From: Rhodosorus marinus
Lineage: Eukaryota > Rhodophyta > Stylonematophyceae > Stylonematales > Stylonemataceae
Assembly (NCBI GenBank): GCA_029953675.1
Contig: JAMWBK010000007.1
Span: forward strand, 496,001 to 560,000
Length of the DNA: 64,000 nucleotides
Direction: 5' to 3'
Positions 27,214 to 39,436 of the stretch are shown piece by piece. The position numbers and the translations under genes are program-made. How positions within the stretch are numbered: position 1 is the first letter of the stretch; every line of letters begins with the position of its first letter. A model generated the notes under the pieces. That model had not been told where the DNA came from and did no database searches. It saw only the letters and a list, made by a program, of their open reading frames with translations.

Positions 27214-28014
27214 ATGGCAGCGTTTGTGTCTTCATTTGTTGTTGGTGCGGGGAAGGTGGGCCAGGCAAGCGTGTCTCGAGACGGGAGGAGGGTAGAGTGT
27301 ACTCGTCGGGTAGTCCCCAAGGCTCAGTTCAACTATAACATTTATCAGGATGGGGCGGAGAGGTCGAAACGCTTTGTGACGGACGGCGATAGGGCGGTGC
27401 AGGTTGTGAAGCCCATGGGACTTGTTCTGGAGGAAGGTCAGGATGGTATGTGCTTCGTTGCGTCTATGGATCCGAACGGAAACGCTGCTAGTACTGGTCA
27501 AATTCAAGTGGGCGATATTGTAGTTGCGATCAGTGCAACTTTTGGTGATGAGGTCTGGTCGACGCGTGGAGTTGGGCTCGGAAAGATCATGAAGGGAATT
27601 TCCGTCCGACAGGGAGACATCGTGACCATGGTTCTGGAGAGCCCTATGCAGGTCGCTGACCAGAAGAAACAGGCAGCGAACAGTGCTCTCAATCGGCGCG
27701 CCGAAGCGAGGGAGAGGTTTGGAGAAAGGGAGGTTCTCGATCCCAACACGTGGGGCAGTGTGGGCGGAGGAAGAGCCAGGAGCCCCATGGATGACGCCAG
27801 TTTCGTCCCAGCCCCACCACCAATGACTGAAGGTTACCAAGAGCTCACTAACAACAAGCAAACGTACACCCCAAAGGTGTCGGAGTCTGAACTGCAGAGA
27901 CAGATTCAAGAAGAGGCCGCTCAAGGGGGTGGTCAACAGGACAACACCATTTTGTACGGTTCAATAGGTTTTGGAGTTGGGTTGATTGTGTTGATATGGC
28001 TGCTCAGCCAGTAA
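27214..28014 (+). CDS. PDZ-domain plastid protein, MET1/ZKT-like PDZ, tail-anchored
   Basis: Single exon, 266 residues. Residues 1-35 (MAAFVSSFVVGAG, then Arg/Ser/Val) look like a transit peptide. The PDZ domain (about 60-150) reads KPMGLVLEEGQDGMCFVASM, GNAASTGQIQVGDIVVAISA, then TFGDEVW, and closely resembles the PDZ part of plant MET1/ZKT, a thylakoid factor for photosystem II assembly. MET1 also has TPR repeats; here they are replaced by a polar, Gln-rich linker and a C-terminal membrane helix (ILYGSIGFGVGLIVLIWLLS). It is therefore likely a thylakoid tail-anchored PDZ protein. The ATG is chosen because no in-frame ATG lies upstream of it. Confidence 0.75.
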   Translation: MAAFVSSFVVGAGKVGQASVSRDGRRVECTRRVVPKAQFNYNIYQDGAERSKRFVTDGDRAVQVVKPMGLVLEEGQDGMCFVASMDPNGNAASTGQIQVGDIVVAISATFGDEVWSTRGVGLGKIMKGISVRQGDIVTMVLESPMQVADQKKQAANSALNRRAEARERFGEREVLDPNTWGSVGGGRARSPMDDASFVPAPPPMTEGYQELTNNKQTYTPKVSESELQRQIQEEAAQGGGQQDNTILYGSIGFGVGLIVLIWLLSQ

Positions 28015-28881
28015 ATTTCTGAAGGATAAATTCTAAATCATGTCAACCTTCTCGTATACGATATTTTCAGCGAGCGAACGTCAACGGCGAACGTGCAGTT
28101 TCGCTTGTATGTCCATGTCGGAAGCTCTGGCAGGAAATAGCTGCTTATGTTCAGGCCGTAATCTGCCGTTGTTCTCAGCGCGTGACTAGTCCACTTCAAG
28201 AGCTCGGAAACACTTAGGAATCTATCAATTAGAGTACGCAGGGATGTGCTGTGGGCGCACCATTCCTAGGTTTTATGTGTGCGATTCTTAGGCTTCTCGT
28301 CATAGCATCGCTGTGCTGCGAAAGTCCGTCATGCAACCCCGCAAGGGAGAAACCCTTCCTGCAGTTTGCACCGAGGAATTTGACTATCTCAAGCCTAGCA
28401 CGTACCCGTCAACTCCGAAGGGGCCATGAGGATTCTACGATTGTGCGCAGCAGTACGTGATTCCCTTCCGGTTCCTGGTTGTTTAGTAAAACCTTGCCCT
28501 GTAGTACAAGGTGAGAGCTTCTCTTCCCCCCATTCGATGCCGGTCTGGCCGGCTACACACATGATCAAACAATAGTATTCGAATTGAAAGTGTATACGGT
28601 TTACTGAAATCATGAGAAATAGTTATAAAAATAGCACCCCGACAGTGGCAAAGGACATTGTGCACGGGGCTCCACCTCCGGCGAAGTGCCAGAAGTTCTC
28701 GGTTTTGTACCATACATGGCTTATCAAAATCGCATTATTCTTGCCGAAGGTTTAGAAAAAATAATAGAGCCCCTCAAGTCGGAAGCGCCCGACGAGTGAC
28801 TGATTCGCAGAAAAACTTCCAGTGCCCTCAAACATTCAGAGTTTATGTACCATCCGCGAATCATAGCTCAACGCTAGTTCT
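28015..28881. other. intergenic between convergent 3' ends
   Basis: Nothing recognisable on either strand; it presumably holds the 3' untranslated regions of the PDZ and carbonic anhydrase genes. Confidence 0.4.
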
Positions 28882-29998
28882 TCAGCCTCCCCAGTGTCTT
28901 CTTCTCTGTTCCATGTCCATCCTCGCTTGCAATTCCGACTGTTCCTCTGCGAGACCCACCGTCTTGGTCCATTCTTGGAACCAGATGGTCCTGGCCTCCA
29001 GAAGCTTCCTCTTGATCCTGTCGAACTCCTGACGATCGTAGTTCTTGGTGGTTTCAAACAGGTGCGCCTCCGCAATTAACAGGTAATCGTCTGCGGATGA
29101 AACTATCTTCTCCTTCTCTTCCTCATTGAGCTTGCGGACTAACTTCGCTGGTGAACCAGCCCACAGTTCTCCACTTTTGACAATCGTATTGGGCAGCAAC
29201 ATAGCGCCTGTTCAAAATTGAAGAAGACGAACGAGCACCCACAAGTTTTAGAACAGCTCTGCTAGTAATGCAGAGCTATATATGAGGACAAACGAACATG
29301 CCGAACGTACCCGGCGCAACGTAGGAGTTAGTCTGTACAACGCAACCATCCAAGACGGTTGCACCCATTCCAATTATCGCCTTATCTTCAATAATCGCGG
29401 CGTGGATTGTTGCTCGATGTCCGATCGACACCATGTCCCCGATCTCCGTTCCCATGGGTTTTGGGTCCTTGGCGACATGCACTATAGCTCGATCTTGTAT
29501 GTTTGTCTTGGAACCAATCTTCACCTTGTTCACATCCCCCCGAATGATCGCGCCGTACCACACAGAGGATAGATCTCCCAACTTTACATCACCGATCAGC
29601 GATGCGTTTGGAGCCACGAAAACGGAATCCCCAATTTCTGGAGTTTTCCCGTTCACTCTCATAAACTGCTGATGGCGGCTCACTAAACAAGTCGCGAGAC
29701 AACGAAGCACACAGAAACAGCTCAAACGCGTCAGTCACCCTGCTACGCCTTATCCAACGTATTTAAAGAAAAACACAAAGAACGCGGATTCTACGCAGAA
29801 CGGCGTTCTAATCTACAAACACGACCCAGAAAGGGCAAAAGGAAGCATAAAAATTGCCCTACCAGTCTCAACAGCTGCAAAAGGCTCCTGCAATCTCACG
29901 CCGAAACTGTCGATAGACCTCCCCACTGTCCTCATGCTTGTCCCAATGCCCTTGAACAGGGTTCGCGCCGCCTTCAACATTGGCGACAATTCCGCCAT
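28882..29998 (-). CDS. gamma-class carbonic anhydrase (mitochondrial complex I type)
   Basis: Left-handed beta-helix protein; in plants and algae this family forms the matrix-exposed gamma-CA domain of mitochondrial complex I. Three minus-strand exons keep frame: 29998-29863, 29682-29311, 29207-28882, giving 277 residues. The N-terminus (TSMRTVGRSIDSFGVRLQ) matches plant gamma-CA. Hexapeptide repeats follow (GDSVFVAPNASLIGDVKLGD). All three zinc ligands are present: the His in DRAIVHVAK, and both His in SIGHRATIHAA. The C-terminal helix (LWAGSPAKLVRKLNEEE) is also typical. Retention of all ligands marks the potentially active CA1/CA2-like type rather than the inactive CAL type. Confidence 0.94.
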
Positions 29999-31419
29999 CT
30001 CGATGGTGAAAAAATTTTCCTACCAATCCAATCCCAGCAAAGTTTCAGTCAACTGAAACAATAGTAAAGCCTATTTTTTCCTACCCTACACCCCTCACCA
30101 CCTCCTCCCCCCCTTCCCAACACCTTCCCCAACCTCCCACTGTAGATAAACGTTGCAACCCTCGCCCATCCCACCGAGGAAAAGTCTCCCATCCAAACCT
30201 GAAAAGAGACCCTCCTTTTTGGAGAGTTTTACATCCCTCATTTGAACAAATACTCTCTCCACCCTTTAGAACTTTCTCAATTGACACCCGCATAATCAAA
30301 TAGCAATTACAAATTCCATGTATCTTCAGCAAAAAGCTCGACAAATTAACCCCCTCCCCCCGATCGGATTCGATGTCCATATTAATCACACACTTTTGAT
30401 CTTCAATTCCGGACCCACTAAATTTTTATTGCACTAATGGTCGGTTGCAAAGCATCAACCCCCTTGAGAGGGATTTACGTTTACGATGGTTCGGAATTTT
30501 AACCCCCTCTTAATTCCGCCAATAATTTCATTATTATTTAAATAAAGTAATAATTTATCCAATATCAACTGCTTAAGGAGATTAAAATCACCCCTTTAAA
30601 TTATGGCAATTGTTTGTTGCGTCGATGCTGAGAAGCAGATTTACCCACCGTACAGGATATCAGATAGTTAGAAAATTTGATCTAAAACTAGGATATTAGT
30701 CAGTTTATCCAATCAAATTCGGCAAAAACTGATCAAAATCGGGAACAAGGGCTTATTTTCTAAATATAGTAGAAAATTCCTTGATTTTCTAGATTTGATA
30801 CTAGTCGATCCTACGAGTGAAGATGGGGACGCGCTCCCTTCCGGAGGGCGCTTAACAGCAGCCGAATAGCTAGCCCTGGAGCCTTTATTCAGCACCTACC
30901 CACCCTAGCGCAACACTAGGATAGGCAACGTGCGCAAACATTCTCTCCAAGGGTCTCTTTCCATGCGAAAATCTGACCAAGCGATCGATAGGATGGCCAG
31001 CGGAGGAGGATTACTCTCGATTTCTTTCTGGTCGAATTCTTCTTTCCGCTGCCTAACAACTCTATTCAACCCCATCCATGTAACTGTAAGGATGATCTTC
31101 ATGGCCATGGAGACGGGTAGTCGTCGTTCGGACTCGAAAACCTCCTTCCGCAAACTTGTGCACGCCTTGCTGCTGTAATTATAGCTGAGGAATGAAGGTA
31201 CATGATTCTAGTTCCATGTCTGGGAGGGGACCGCCTGCTGGCATTGCGCTAAAGGTAGATCGTTTCGCTAGCGGACTCCATCCACCTCCCCACCGCCCTC
31301 CCATCCAAACTGACATGAATGTGGTTTAAGAGCGACGAGCTCTCACGGCGGTCCATGGTACGACTGCTGGTTGGTACTGGTTCTCGTCTGATCGACCTGA
31401 AACGTTCAGTGATCTCTGT
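29999..31419. other. intergenic: C/A-rich flank, then AT-rich
   Basis: 30060-30400 is C/A-rich (promoter side of the carbonic anhydrase gene). 30480-30760 is AT-rich. Overlapping open frames at 30905-31178 on both strands have no motif. Confidence 0.4.
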
Positions 31420-31707
31420 ATGGGAAAAGTTCGGAGAAAACGCCGAGCCGCGTTCGGCGAGTTGCTTTCTGAACATTTGGGAGGAGTATCCAAAGCCCAG
31501 AAAGGAAATGAGAAGCGGAGAGAGTCCAACGCTGAGTCTGTTGTCGAGCAGCTGCGAAAATTGGAAGCGGACCGACAAAAGAAACGGAGCTATAGAACGT
31601 TCCTGATGGAGGAGCTTACTCGCGAGCCCGCAGAGAAGCTGAAAGCATCGCAATCCGAGTTGCTCGACATGCAAAAGCCAGTTTCGAAACCTGAGAAGGC
31701 CGGGTGA
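31420..31707 (+). CDS. hypothetical small basic protein
   Basis: Single open frame of 95 residues from an ATG, starting MGKVRRKRRAAFGELLSEHL and rich in Lys, Arg and Glu with a predicted long helix (ESVVEQLRKLEADRQKKRSY). It may be a nucleolar-type basic protein, but I find no family match. It lacks the G/T-rich upstream flank seen at most confident genes, which lowers confidence. Confidence 0.35.
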   Translation: MGKVRRKRRAAFGELLSEHLGGVSKAQKGNEKRRESNAESVVEQLRKLEADRQKKRSYRTFLMEELTREPAEKLKASQSELLDMQKPVSKPEKAG

Positions 31708-32169
31708 GATATTTCAACAGGCAGTGGAATGAACCGAAAAGAAAATTTTGACGGGCTGAGGCGTAAGGACAGGCATCTTCCAATGCCCTGGCAACAAGTT
31801 AGGCTGGTTCCTTGCCTTTAATATCAACTAGTTGCAAACCTAAGTCGTCTTACAGAAACTTGTAATACATGGCACGCCTTGTTGAGCATTCCACGCGAGT
31901 GGTGGACCGGTAAAATGGCCCGACTGAACGTTTGTCAAACTCAAAATAAAGAAAGCTAGGACATCCTTTTGAAGCTCCCTTCGACAAGATCCGTCTCGTT
32001 TCTCTCAGAGCCAGCTCAGTCCCCTCTCAACTGAACGCGTGGTAGTCGAAAAAAAAGCCTTAGTTACTGATCGGCAAGACGACAACTGCTCCGTACGCTT
32101 GGAAGATCCTCTTAAGAACACATCGCACCTAATCATCTGCCATTCTCAATCGAAGACAGTTTCTTCCCA

Positions 32170-32466
32170 TCAACCGCTTCTTGTCTTGAGTTCCTTGTAT
32201 TCCCTTCTCGTAGCATCCTGGAGTAGCTCCGTGTCCACGTCCGCGTGGATCAAATGAACGTATCGAACAACGCTCGCACGAACGAAGCAACTTTTCACGG
32301 ACAGTAGGTGAGGGTAGTTCTCTACATCAGCAACCGAAACATTCTCAAGCTTCAAGTTCATGAACTGATCGATCGACTGCAGCGTCCCCTTAATCGTCAA
32401 GCTGTTCTTCAACTCCACCTCGATCTCCTTGTTGATCAGAGTCTTAAAAAAGGAAAAGAACAACAT
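32170..32466 (-). CDS. LSM2: U6 snRNA-associated Sm-like protein LSM2
   Basis: Intronless, 98 residues. The start MLFFSFFKTLINKEIEVELK, then the Sm1 motif (GTLQSIDQFMNLKLENV), then the Sm2 motif (FVRASVVRYVHL) and the LSM2-specific tail (VDTELLQDATRREYKE) match LSM2 across eukaryotes. LSM2 is a ring subunit of both the LSM2-8 complex (nuclear U6 snRNP) and the LSM1-7 complex (cytoplasmic mRNA decay). An in-frame extension upstream of the ATG is not conserved and is left out. Confidence 0.97.
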   Translation of the reverse strand: MLFFSFFKTLINKEIEVELKNSLTIKGTLQSIDQFMNLKLENVSVADVENYPHLLSVKSCFVRASVVRYVHLIHADVDTELLQDATRREYKELKTRSG

Positions 32467-32769
32467 GACGTCCCTCAACCTATTGAAAAAGAACCTCTCA
32501 ATGATCTCAACCTTCCGACATCCAACCCCGTCCCCCACCCTACCACCTCACTAACCCCTTCAGCGGCAAGGATCAAAAGCCCCGGCCGCTGCTCGTGAGA
32601 GGGTTGGCAACAGGCCCCGGGCCATCGACTGAGCCAGGGAAGCTCTTACTTACTAGCGATAAAGCTGCTTTAGGCACAAGATCTCGAACAATCACACAAG
32701 CATCCACAGCACTTGAGTTCACAGTCCCTACTGCGGACGCCCGGTAGGCAGAGTGCGCTACCCAGCACT

Positions 32770-35445
32770 ATGGCAGAAAAAATGGATGGCGGTTGGAAAG
32801 AGAAACGGTACGGAATGCCAGGCTTCTGCGAGTCCCTGGAGGGGGTCTAGGAACATACTCACTAACCTTCGATACATCGTACCACTCTCAACGGTTCTCA
32901 CATCACTTCGAGAGCGCCCTGTCGCATGAAGCGAGACGACGTTCGACGGTTTCCGTATCCGCAAGATGTACCGGAAATATACTTTTACCAGTACTCAAGT
33001 CCGTTTTTGAGAAATGGGGGTCACGACTATTGGCGTAGAAGTCGACGAAAGTCGACAGGATCACGGACTTCACTGTTGCAGCAAAGACAATGCGATACAC
33101 TCATGAACAACTCATGCAGCAGATGGCTGCTATAGCACTCACAATAGGGATCGCAACATTAGCCGATAAGTACTTACAAGGCGCTTATCGAACCTCCGCT
33201 CCTTTACGAGTTTCACTCCAACTGAAGAATTTCAGCCGACTGGTGCACTAACCAAGGCGTTGAAGGGTGAAAGGTTTGAGAGGCATCAAGAAGCTTTTGA
33301 GATTGTGCCAGGTGAAGTCAAGGAGATCATTCGAAGGGGGGGTGTCAGCAGCGTTCGTAGAGGAGTCTAGGTTGAGATTGTGTTGCGATAGTAGAAGGAC
33401 CTTAATGATTGCCGCTTACTGTCCCTGCCAGGAATTGGCTTTCAGTTGTCCCGTTCGCGGGCATGACTAAACACCATTTTGCCGGCCATTGTCTTCTTCC
33501 CGCTTGATGCAGACTGTACAGTCAGTATACACCACCACATCCTTGGAGAGTGGCAAGTCTGATTCAACAGACAGTGAGGGCAGTGCTTCACCGCCGAGTA
33601 TACGACTGACCTGTATCCCAAAACTTGTTGCAACTATTGGATCCATCTTCACGACCCTGTTCCCTTCTGCGATCGCACGTGTGTTTCCGATATCGTTATT
33701 TATATTGTAACTTATGGTATTATTGATGTTCATTGCCAGCCACGCGTTGGAAGAAATTTACCTACTGGACGTCCACGGAAGGAACTGTCAACTCAATTTT
33801 TTGTGCATGTTTGTGCAATTGTTCGAGATCTCATGCCTCAAGCAGTTTTATCGCTGCTAGGCACGAGCTTCCCTGGCTCAGTCTCTATCCCAGAGCTTGT
33901 TACCAACCCCTCCTCAGGGATCTTGTCAAGACTTTTGAGAGAATTGCTGTTGACGTGGGGATGGACGAGATACATTGGAAGGACTTGGGCAAAGGTCATC
34001 GACCGGCCGACATCAGGTTAGTGCGTCAAGTCTGGAACAAGATTGGAAGAGGACAGCTCATCCTGGCTAATCTAGAAGCAAGAACGGGAAGCTTTTCGGC
34101 TTCGGATGGAAGAACTGTTGTGAAAGCCCAGGTACGGAGATAAATAGAGAGGGGGAGCTTGAGGGCTTGCCAAGGGCTTCGTTGGATTCCGATTCAGATC
34201 TTTCAGGTTGGGAGGCTTTATGGTCCCGTCTTGACTGGTACGGTGTTTTGAGGGGATTGGAAGATCTCTCTGCTTTTGGAGCAGTTGGTATTCATACAGA
34301 GAGATATCGGCTGTTTGGTGGTGAATGAGATTTCGTGTTTTCCGAAGCAGATTGCTCCATGGCGCTTTTGCGCGAGGAGGATGTCAGAGTTCGGATCGAT
34401 CTGCCAGCCGATTGAGACGTACGTCCTCCACCAAGGCCTCAGACTGCGTTTTTATTGCAAGCGAGAGTGATGCACGCGCGGGAAAGAAAGGAGAAACGCT
34501 GTGTCAGAACGAATCGGATCTAGTTAATCCGGCCTCAGGATCTGGAACGGAGGCTAGTCTGATTCAGCGGGCGTCTCATAACTTGTCAGTGGACCGCATA
34601 ACGGGCGCTTCCGGAGAACATCAAGAAGCTCTCGTGAAGTTCGAACAGTTTGACGATGAAATAAGCCGTCTCAGTCATCGCCCGCTCAACGTGTTTCTGC
34701 GACCCAGAATGGAAGATCGCGTTCAAGCCTACGGTGATCTCATACGCGAGGGAGCCCTGCCGGGAGTCATTCAGGGTGCTGGTGTGATTATGACGATCGC
34801 GGTTCCTATCCATTACATGCTGCAAGATTTCAAAGATGGATGGATGTGCCCAAAACATGACCATGAAAACATAGAGACGGTTTTCTGCGGACCAGTTTAC
34901 GATATGAGGATACACGGGTATGTCCACCAGCGGTTTCGACTCTGATTCCATATTGCTGATGCGCCTTGAGCGCCATTCCGGGTTATGCAAGCAGATCAAG
35001 TTTGGCCTAATGAAAAGTTTCCGTTCCAATTGTGTTCTGCAGAGACTCAACTATGAGCGAAATTCTCTATCGGGAGAGGGCTTACTTATCGCTCATGATC
35101 TACTCACCAACGATGCAGATCCCAACATCGTTCAGGTTCCTGCGTGTTCCAGTTGATACAGAGTTTCCCCAGCGGCTACCATTCTACCACTACAACGAGG
35201 ACAAGTGCGTACCCCTTCAGCAAGGCATGCAGCTGGTACGCCGGCTCCACGGGCTCTCAGTCTTAGTGCCGCCCATGGTGCTCCCCCCGAGGCTGCTGTG
35301 GGTGGACCTAGAACACTACCAAATCGGAGCACAGATCAAGGCCGGGCATGCCATCGCTCCAAAAGGATCCGAGCAAGTTCAGTATCTGGGACATTCACAT
35401 CGAACGTTGTATAGTATAGACCCAGTACGACTAACTCTACAATAG
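32770..35445 (+). other. unresolved locus with several coding-like stretches
   Basis: I cannot build a gene here, but several plus-strand pieces look coding and are separated by plausible splice sites: 32774-32812 (MAEKMDGGWKEKR before a GTACGG donor); 33038-33180 (TMRYTHEQLMQQMAAIALTI); 33212-33360 (EEFQPTGALTKALKGERFER, then EIVPGEVKEIIRRGG); 33733-34132 (two competing frames); 34500-34918 (VDRITGASGEHQEALVKFEQ, then REGALPGVIQGAGVIMTIAV); and 35041-35445. No motif identifies the product and frames conflict, so it may be one large multi-exon gene, two genes or a decayed one. Confidence 0.3.
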
Positions 35446-35570
35446 CCTGTACAGCTTTAAAAAGCGAACGTTTCAGTTTTGTTCTGTTTCCAAACCCGAA
35501 CCTTACTCGGCAGCTGCCGTACCCCAAAAACATCTGCCAAACAGCTGCCTACCGTAGAGCGAACGCAAAG

Positions 35571-35746
35571 AAAAAATCGGGATGGTCCGATGTGGAAAGC
35601 ACTATCCATGACCCTCCGACCGGAAAGCTGCAATAGTTCAAAACTCTGTATGGCTGGGAAAAAATCGGGATGGTCCGATGTGGAAACCACTATCCATGAC
35701 CCTCCCAACGGAAAGCTGGAATAGTTTAAAACTCAGTATGGCTGGG
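35571..35746. repeat. 88-bp tandem direct duplication
   Basis: Copy 1 is 35571-35658 and copy 2 is 35659-35746. Both begin aaaaaatcgggatggtccga and end tatggctggg, with only a few mismatches across 88 bases. It lies outside recognised genes. Confidence 0.9.
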
Positions 35747-37210
35747 TCTACACGTAACCACTACAGCCCTAAGCAAAGCGACCTTGTCTGGTCATCTCTC
35801 GATCGACCGAACATCTGATAACCCACAGGGAATGCAAAAAAAGGGGGGGATCGTGGATTGTTCAGCAAGGACCCTCCTTGCCTTCCTTTGCCCACCACGG
35901 AAACTCCAAATCGGAGTTGAAAAAATAACAATTCAATCAATGAGATATTATTTTATGACAACTATCACCCCTATTATCACTCACCACAAGTTCCTACTCA
36001 GTCCCCTCTGATCCGTTACTAAATAATTCCAATCTATTAATTTTTACTTCTATATTTCCAAATAATGAAAACCTTCCAGACCTTTTTACTTACGGGTTGG
36101 TTATTTGACTACCACCCTCCACCCAGGCCTAACCTCAAACCCTACCGAATTTTAAAAAACAAAAGATTTTGAATCTATCTCCTTGGATCTCAAAACAAAA
36201 GTATTCTTTATACCCCTCCTTCCACCTATCAAATAATGTAGGGAAATCCATATAAATTATAAAATTAAGCTCATACCCAGTAGGTTGTCAATGGCATATC
36301 AAGCCCCCTAGAAGTTACACCGGTCTAAAACTCCACATACCGGACTTGCTGTTTAGTGTTGTTTTTGGAATCTCTCCAGATCTAGATAGATAATTGTTTT
36401 TAATTTGAATATATTCAAGTCATTTTTCTTTATTTAAAGATTAGTTAGAGATAAATTTGCTTAAATTTAAGAAACGAGTCCCAAAGAGTATTGGACAGCT
36501 TGTCAGTTTGTGTATCTACGCGGAGAGTTCTAACACTACTCTGTTGGGTAACAATGGGCCCAACCAAAGATGAGATTACTTGGCCACGAAGATTTATTGT
36601 GGAAATGAGCAAATGGGAAAATGGGGGTCATGGAGTTAGGTGGCTTGAAAGGGCTTTGGAGTCTTTGGGGCTTTTGTGGGGAAAGCGATGAAGAGGGACA
36701 GACGAAACCCCTTTTCGGGGATTCTGTTATGGGTTTTGCGTGGGGAAGGTGAGGGGAAGAGTGTATTGAGTTGAGAGAGACTTGGTCTTTGGGAAGGTAG
36801 ATTTTGAGGCGAGAAAAATTGAAGTGTATATGGTCCGGTAGAAAGAGTTTGTTTAGGAGGATTGGGAAGAAGGTAGCTTTCTTTTTTTTTTACTTGAGTG
36901 GGGAAGGAGGAGTTTGTGATATGTGATGGAGAGGAACAGGTTCTGAGGAGGAAGCTGGAAAGTTGGGACGGGAGGTGTTGTTTGAGGAAAAAGAGACGTG
37001 TGGGTTTTTTGGGGGCCAGGTTCTTTCTTTGTTATGAAGGTTTTTAGTAGTTGTGAGTGCGAATGCGGAAGTTTGCGTAAGTCTGCGTCGTGAGTTTGCT
37101 GGAGGGGGTGTGAGTCAGAACTTTTTTTTGTCTTTGGTGAGAAAAGTGCTGCTGTGGAAGAGGACCTGGAGGCTTGTGGAAACTGGGTGAGGGTCGTAGA
37201 TAGTTGGACG
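35747..37210. other. intergenic: AT-rich block and G/T-rich 5' flank of RING gene
   Basis: 36000-36480 is AT-rich. 36490-37210 is strongly G/T-rich with very few C on the coding strand, ending at the ATG of the RING-H2 gene. No gene seen. Confidence 0.5.
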
Positions 37211-38033
37211 ATGGAAGCTGGAGAGGAATTGCCTCAATTCTTGGAGCATTTTGTCACAGCAATGACGTCATTAGCGGAGCCGAACCCCTGCCAGGATCAT
37301 ATTCTTGGAATATTTATTTGGTTTGTATCACCGTTCTTCCTGGCCGTGTTGGTAGTAGTAAGTTTGGAATTGTGCTGTTTCGCCACTAGGGGCAGAACTG
37401 CTCCAGGTCTGTGGCGGCCGAGCTTGTTCGGCAAAAAAGAGAAGGAGTGGAGAAGGAGAATCTTAGAGTTCTGCTTCCCCGAATTCGAGATTGAGGCTTC
37501 AAAAGACCAACCCACAGCGTATTGCGTCATTTGTCAAGAAGCCTGTCGTGAGGGAGAAAAATTGAGGCGAATTACCTGTACCCATACTTTTCATTCCATG
37601 TAAGTCTGTGCGCTAATTGTTTTTGTAGGTTTCGTTAGATGAGGCCTCGCCTTCATCCATAGTAGATTTGTCTTTCCTAGTGTACTTCATGAAGCCCTTG
37701 ACAGGTCCAGGGCGGATTCTACCTCGTGTTTTTTGTCTTGAGGATTCCTCGTTAGATCGCACTTGTGTTTGCAGCATCACTAATGATCATTTCTTGCCGA
37801 TCGCTCTTTGACCCCTTCTCTTCATTCTTGTCGGAACGCGGACGAAAAACTTTCTGTGCCTTGTGGAAACTAGATGTATCGTTCTCTGGGTTGCTGAGAC
37901 CTCAAATAGTTGCCCATTGTGTAGATGTCCAGTTTTGAGCTCAAGCTCGTCAAGAACGTACCAGGAGTACTTGGCAATGCAGAAGAAAGGGCTCAGAAAT
38001 CGAGTGCAAAGCGCGACGGCCCAGCCGTCTTAA
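37211..38033 (+). CDS. membrane RING-H2 finger protein, probable E3 ubiquitin ligase
   Basis: Two exons, 37211-37599 and 37874-38033, give 182 residues. A hydrophobic helix (ILGIFIWFVSPFFLAVLVVV) near residue 40 precedes a basic cytosolic stretch. The C-terminal RING-H2 is split by the intron and complete only after splicing: CVIC, then C-T-H, H-T-F-H, H-S-I-C and CPLC give the C3H2C3 zinc ligand order. A single membrane helix followed by RING-H2 is the layout of ATL-type plant E3 ligases. The missing conserved Trp-x-x-Pro-region Pro means E2 binding is inferred, not certain. The ATG at 37211 is the first in frame. Confidence 0.85.
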
Positions 38034-39400
38034 AAACTCTTGACCTAGGCTAGCTCCCTTGTTTGAAAGAGTTGTCTGTACAGAGTGGATACGATGATGG
38101 GACTTAGGTAGCCCTCCTAATAAAACCAAAATTTAGCATGTAAATCAGTCGCTCGACAGGTTTCAAGGTTGAAGGTTAAGCAAGGACGAGTCGAGCCAGG
38201 CTGGAAGCCGATGAGAATACGATCACTGTTTCCCGGAGTCGTTGAACTTTTTCTTCCAATCAACGCAATCATGATCAGGATCATTGGATATCTAACCCAA
38301 GCAATCCTTGCGGAATTTGATATACAAGGCGACATCCAGGAATCGACTCCAAGGAAGCTCAGAAATCGAGACCCGTTCGCGAGTTAAGAAAAGTTTCAGA
38401 CTGCAGACCCAGACAGACTCAACTGGCGGCGAGTTTGTACGGCAGGAACGCATAGCGCTGCAGTACAGGTGTACTTCATGGGATCACCATCATCCACAAT
38501 CGAATTCTCCGAATAGATGTCAACCTTGCTCACCAACGAGATTGATCAATCGGGAATATCGAAGAGCTTACTATACTCCGCTCGACGGACGTCCAGGCGG
38601 GCATGGATATACACGCGCTATCCTGGGCCAAGGTTGTATTTCCCCTCCTCGCTGATTTCACGTGCAGCGTCCACAACGCCTTGGTGCCATTCATGTGTAC
38701 AACGAGACACGTTCATCAACATGAACGGGTTTATACACGATCCATCCGGGACCAGAGAGCACATGACATCATCTCATTCACTGAAGAGCGACAGTACGGT
38801 CCGCATGATGTTTCATCTCGAGTACACACTATTAATCATCCAGTTCACAAGCTTGAGAACCACCTGACGACCAATCGGGGAGGCGGGCAGATATAATCGA
38901 TCCATGATCTCATCGAGAGCGCCTGCTTGAACATCAGAGCGATCAGTATTACTCCGGTCCATGGACTCGGCCGCCGGCTCCATCATCAGCGAGGAAGATC
39001 TTCCCCACCAGTGAACAAGTGCAATTCTGTTTCTTGTGGACGACTGGGGTGGTTTCGTACAGGTTAGAACCTTAAAAAACTAGCAGGAAGTTGAAGAAGG
39101 GAAATTTTACAGTTGGTTGGGTCGCTGATGAGGAGCACCTTCGCCGAGGAAGATATGTGCAATTCTGTTGAAGAAGGTGAGCGAGGGTGGTGATCCATTT
39201 TTGGGAGAAACGGTTTCGACTCAAGTTTGTCGAGAAAAAAGCGATGCTGTTTACAAACTAAGAGGACGAATTTTCAGCTTCAGGGGTAGGAAACAAGGTC
39301 TTCAGTCTAGTTTGGAGTTCAGATTTGCTTGAGAAGCTTGGCTGATTGGTATGGAGTCTGGAATTGTGTGAGGTATGACTTTGTGAAAACGCCCGTACTT
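38034..39400. other. intergenic; no gene recognised
   Basis: Several short plus-strand frames (38169-38387, 38517-38867) lack motifs. 39060-39400 is the G/T-rich 5' flank of the cyclophilin gene. Confidence 0.4.
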
Positions 39401-39436
39401 ATGGTTGGGGTTGGGTTCGTTCTTGAAAGAAAGGAA

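Noticed and set aside
34586-35050. Minus-strand open frame of 154 codons
   Set aside because: It overlaps a better plus-strand reading, starts without support and has no motif.
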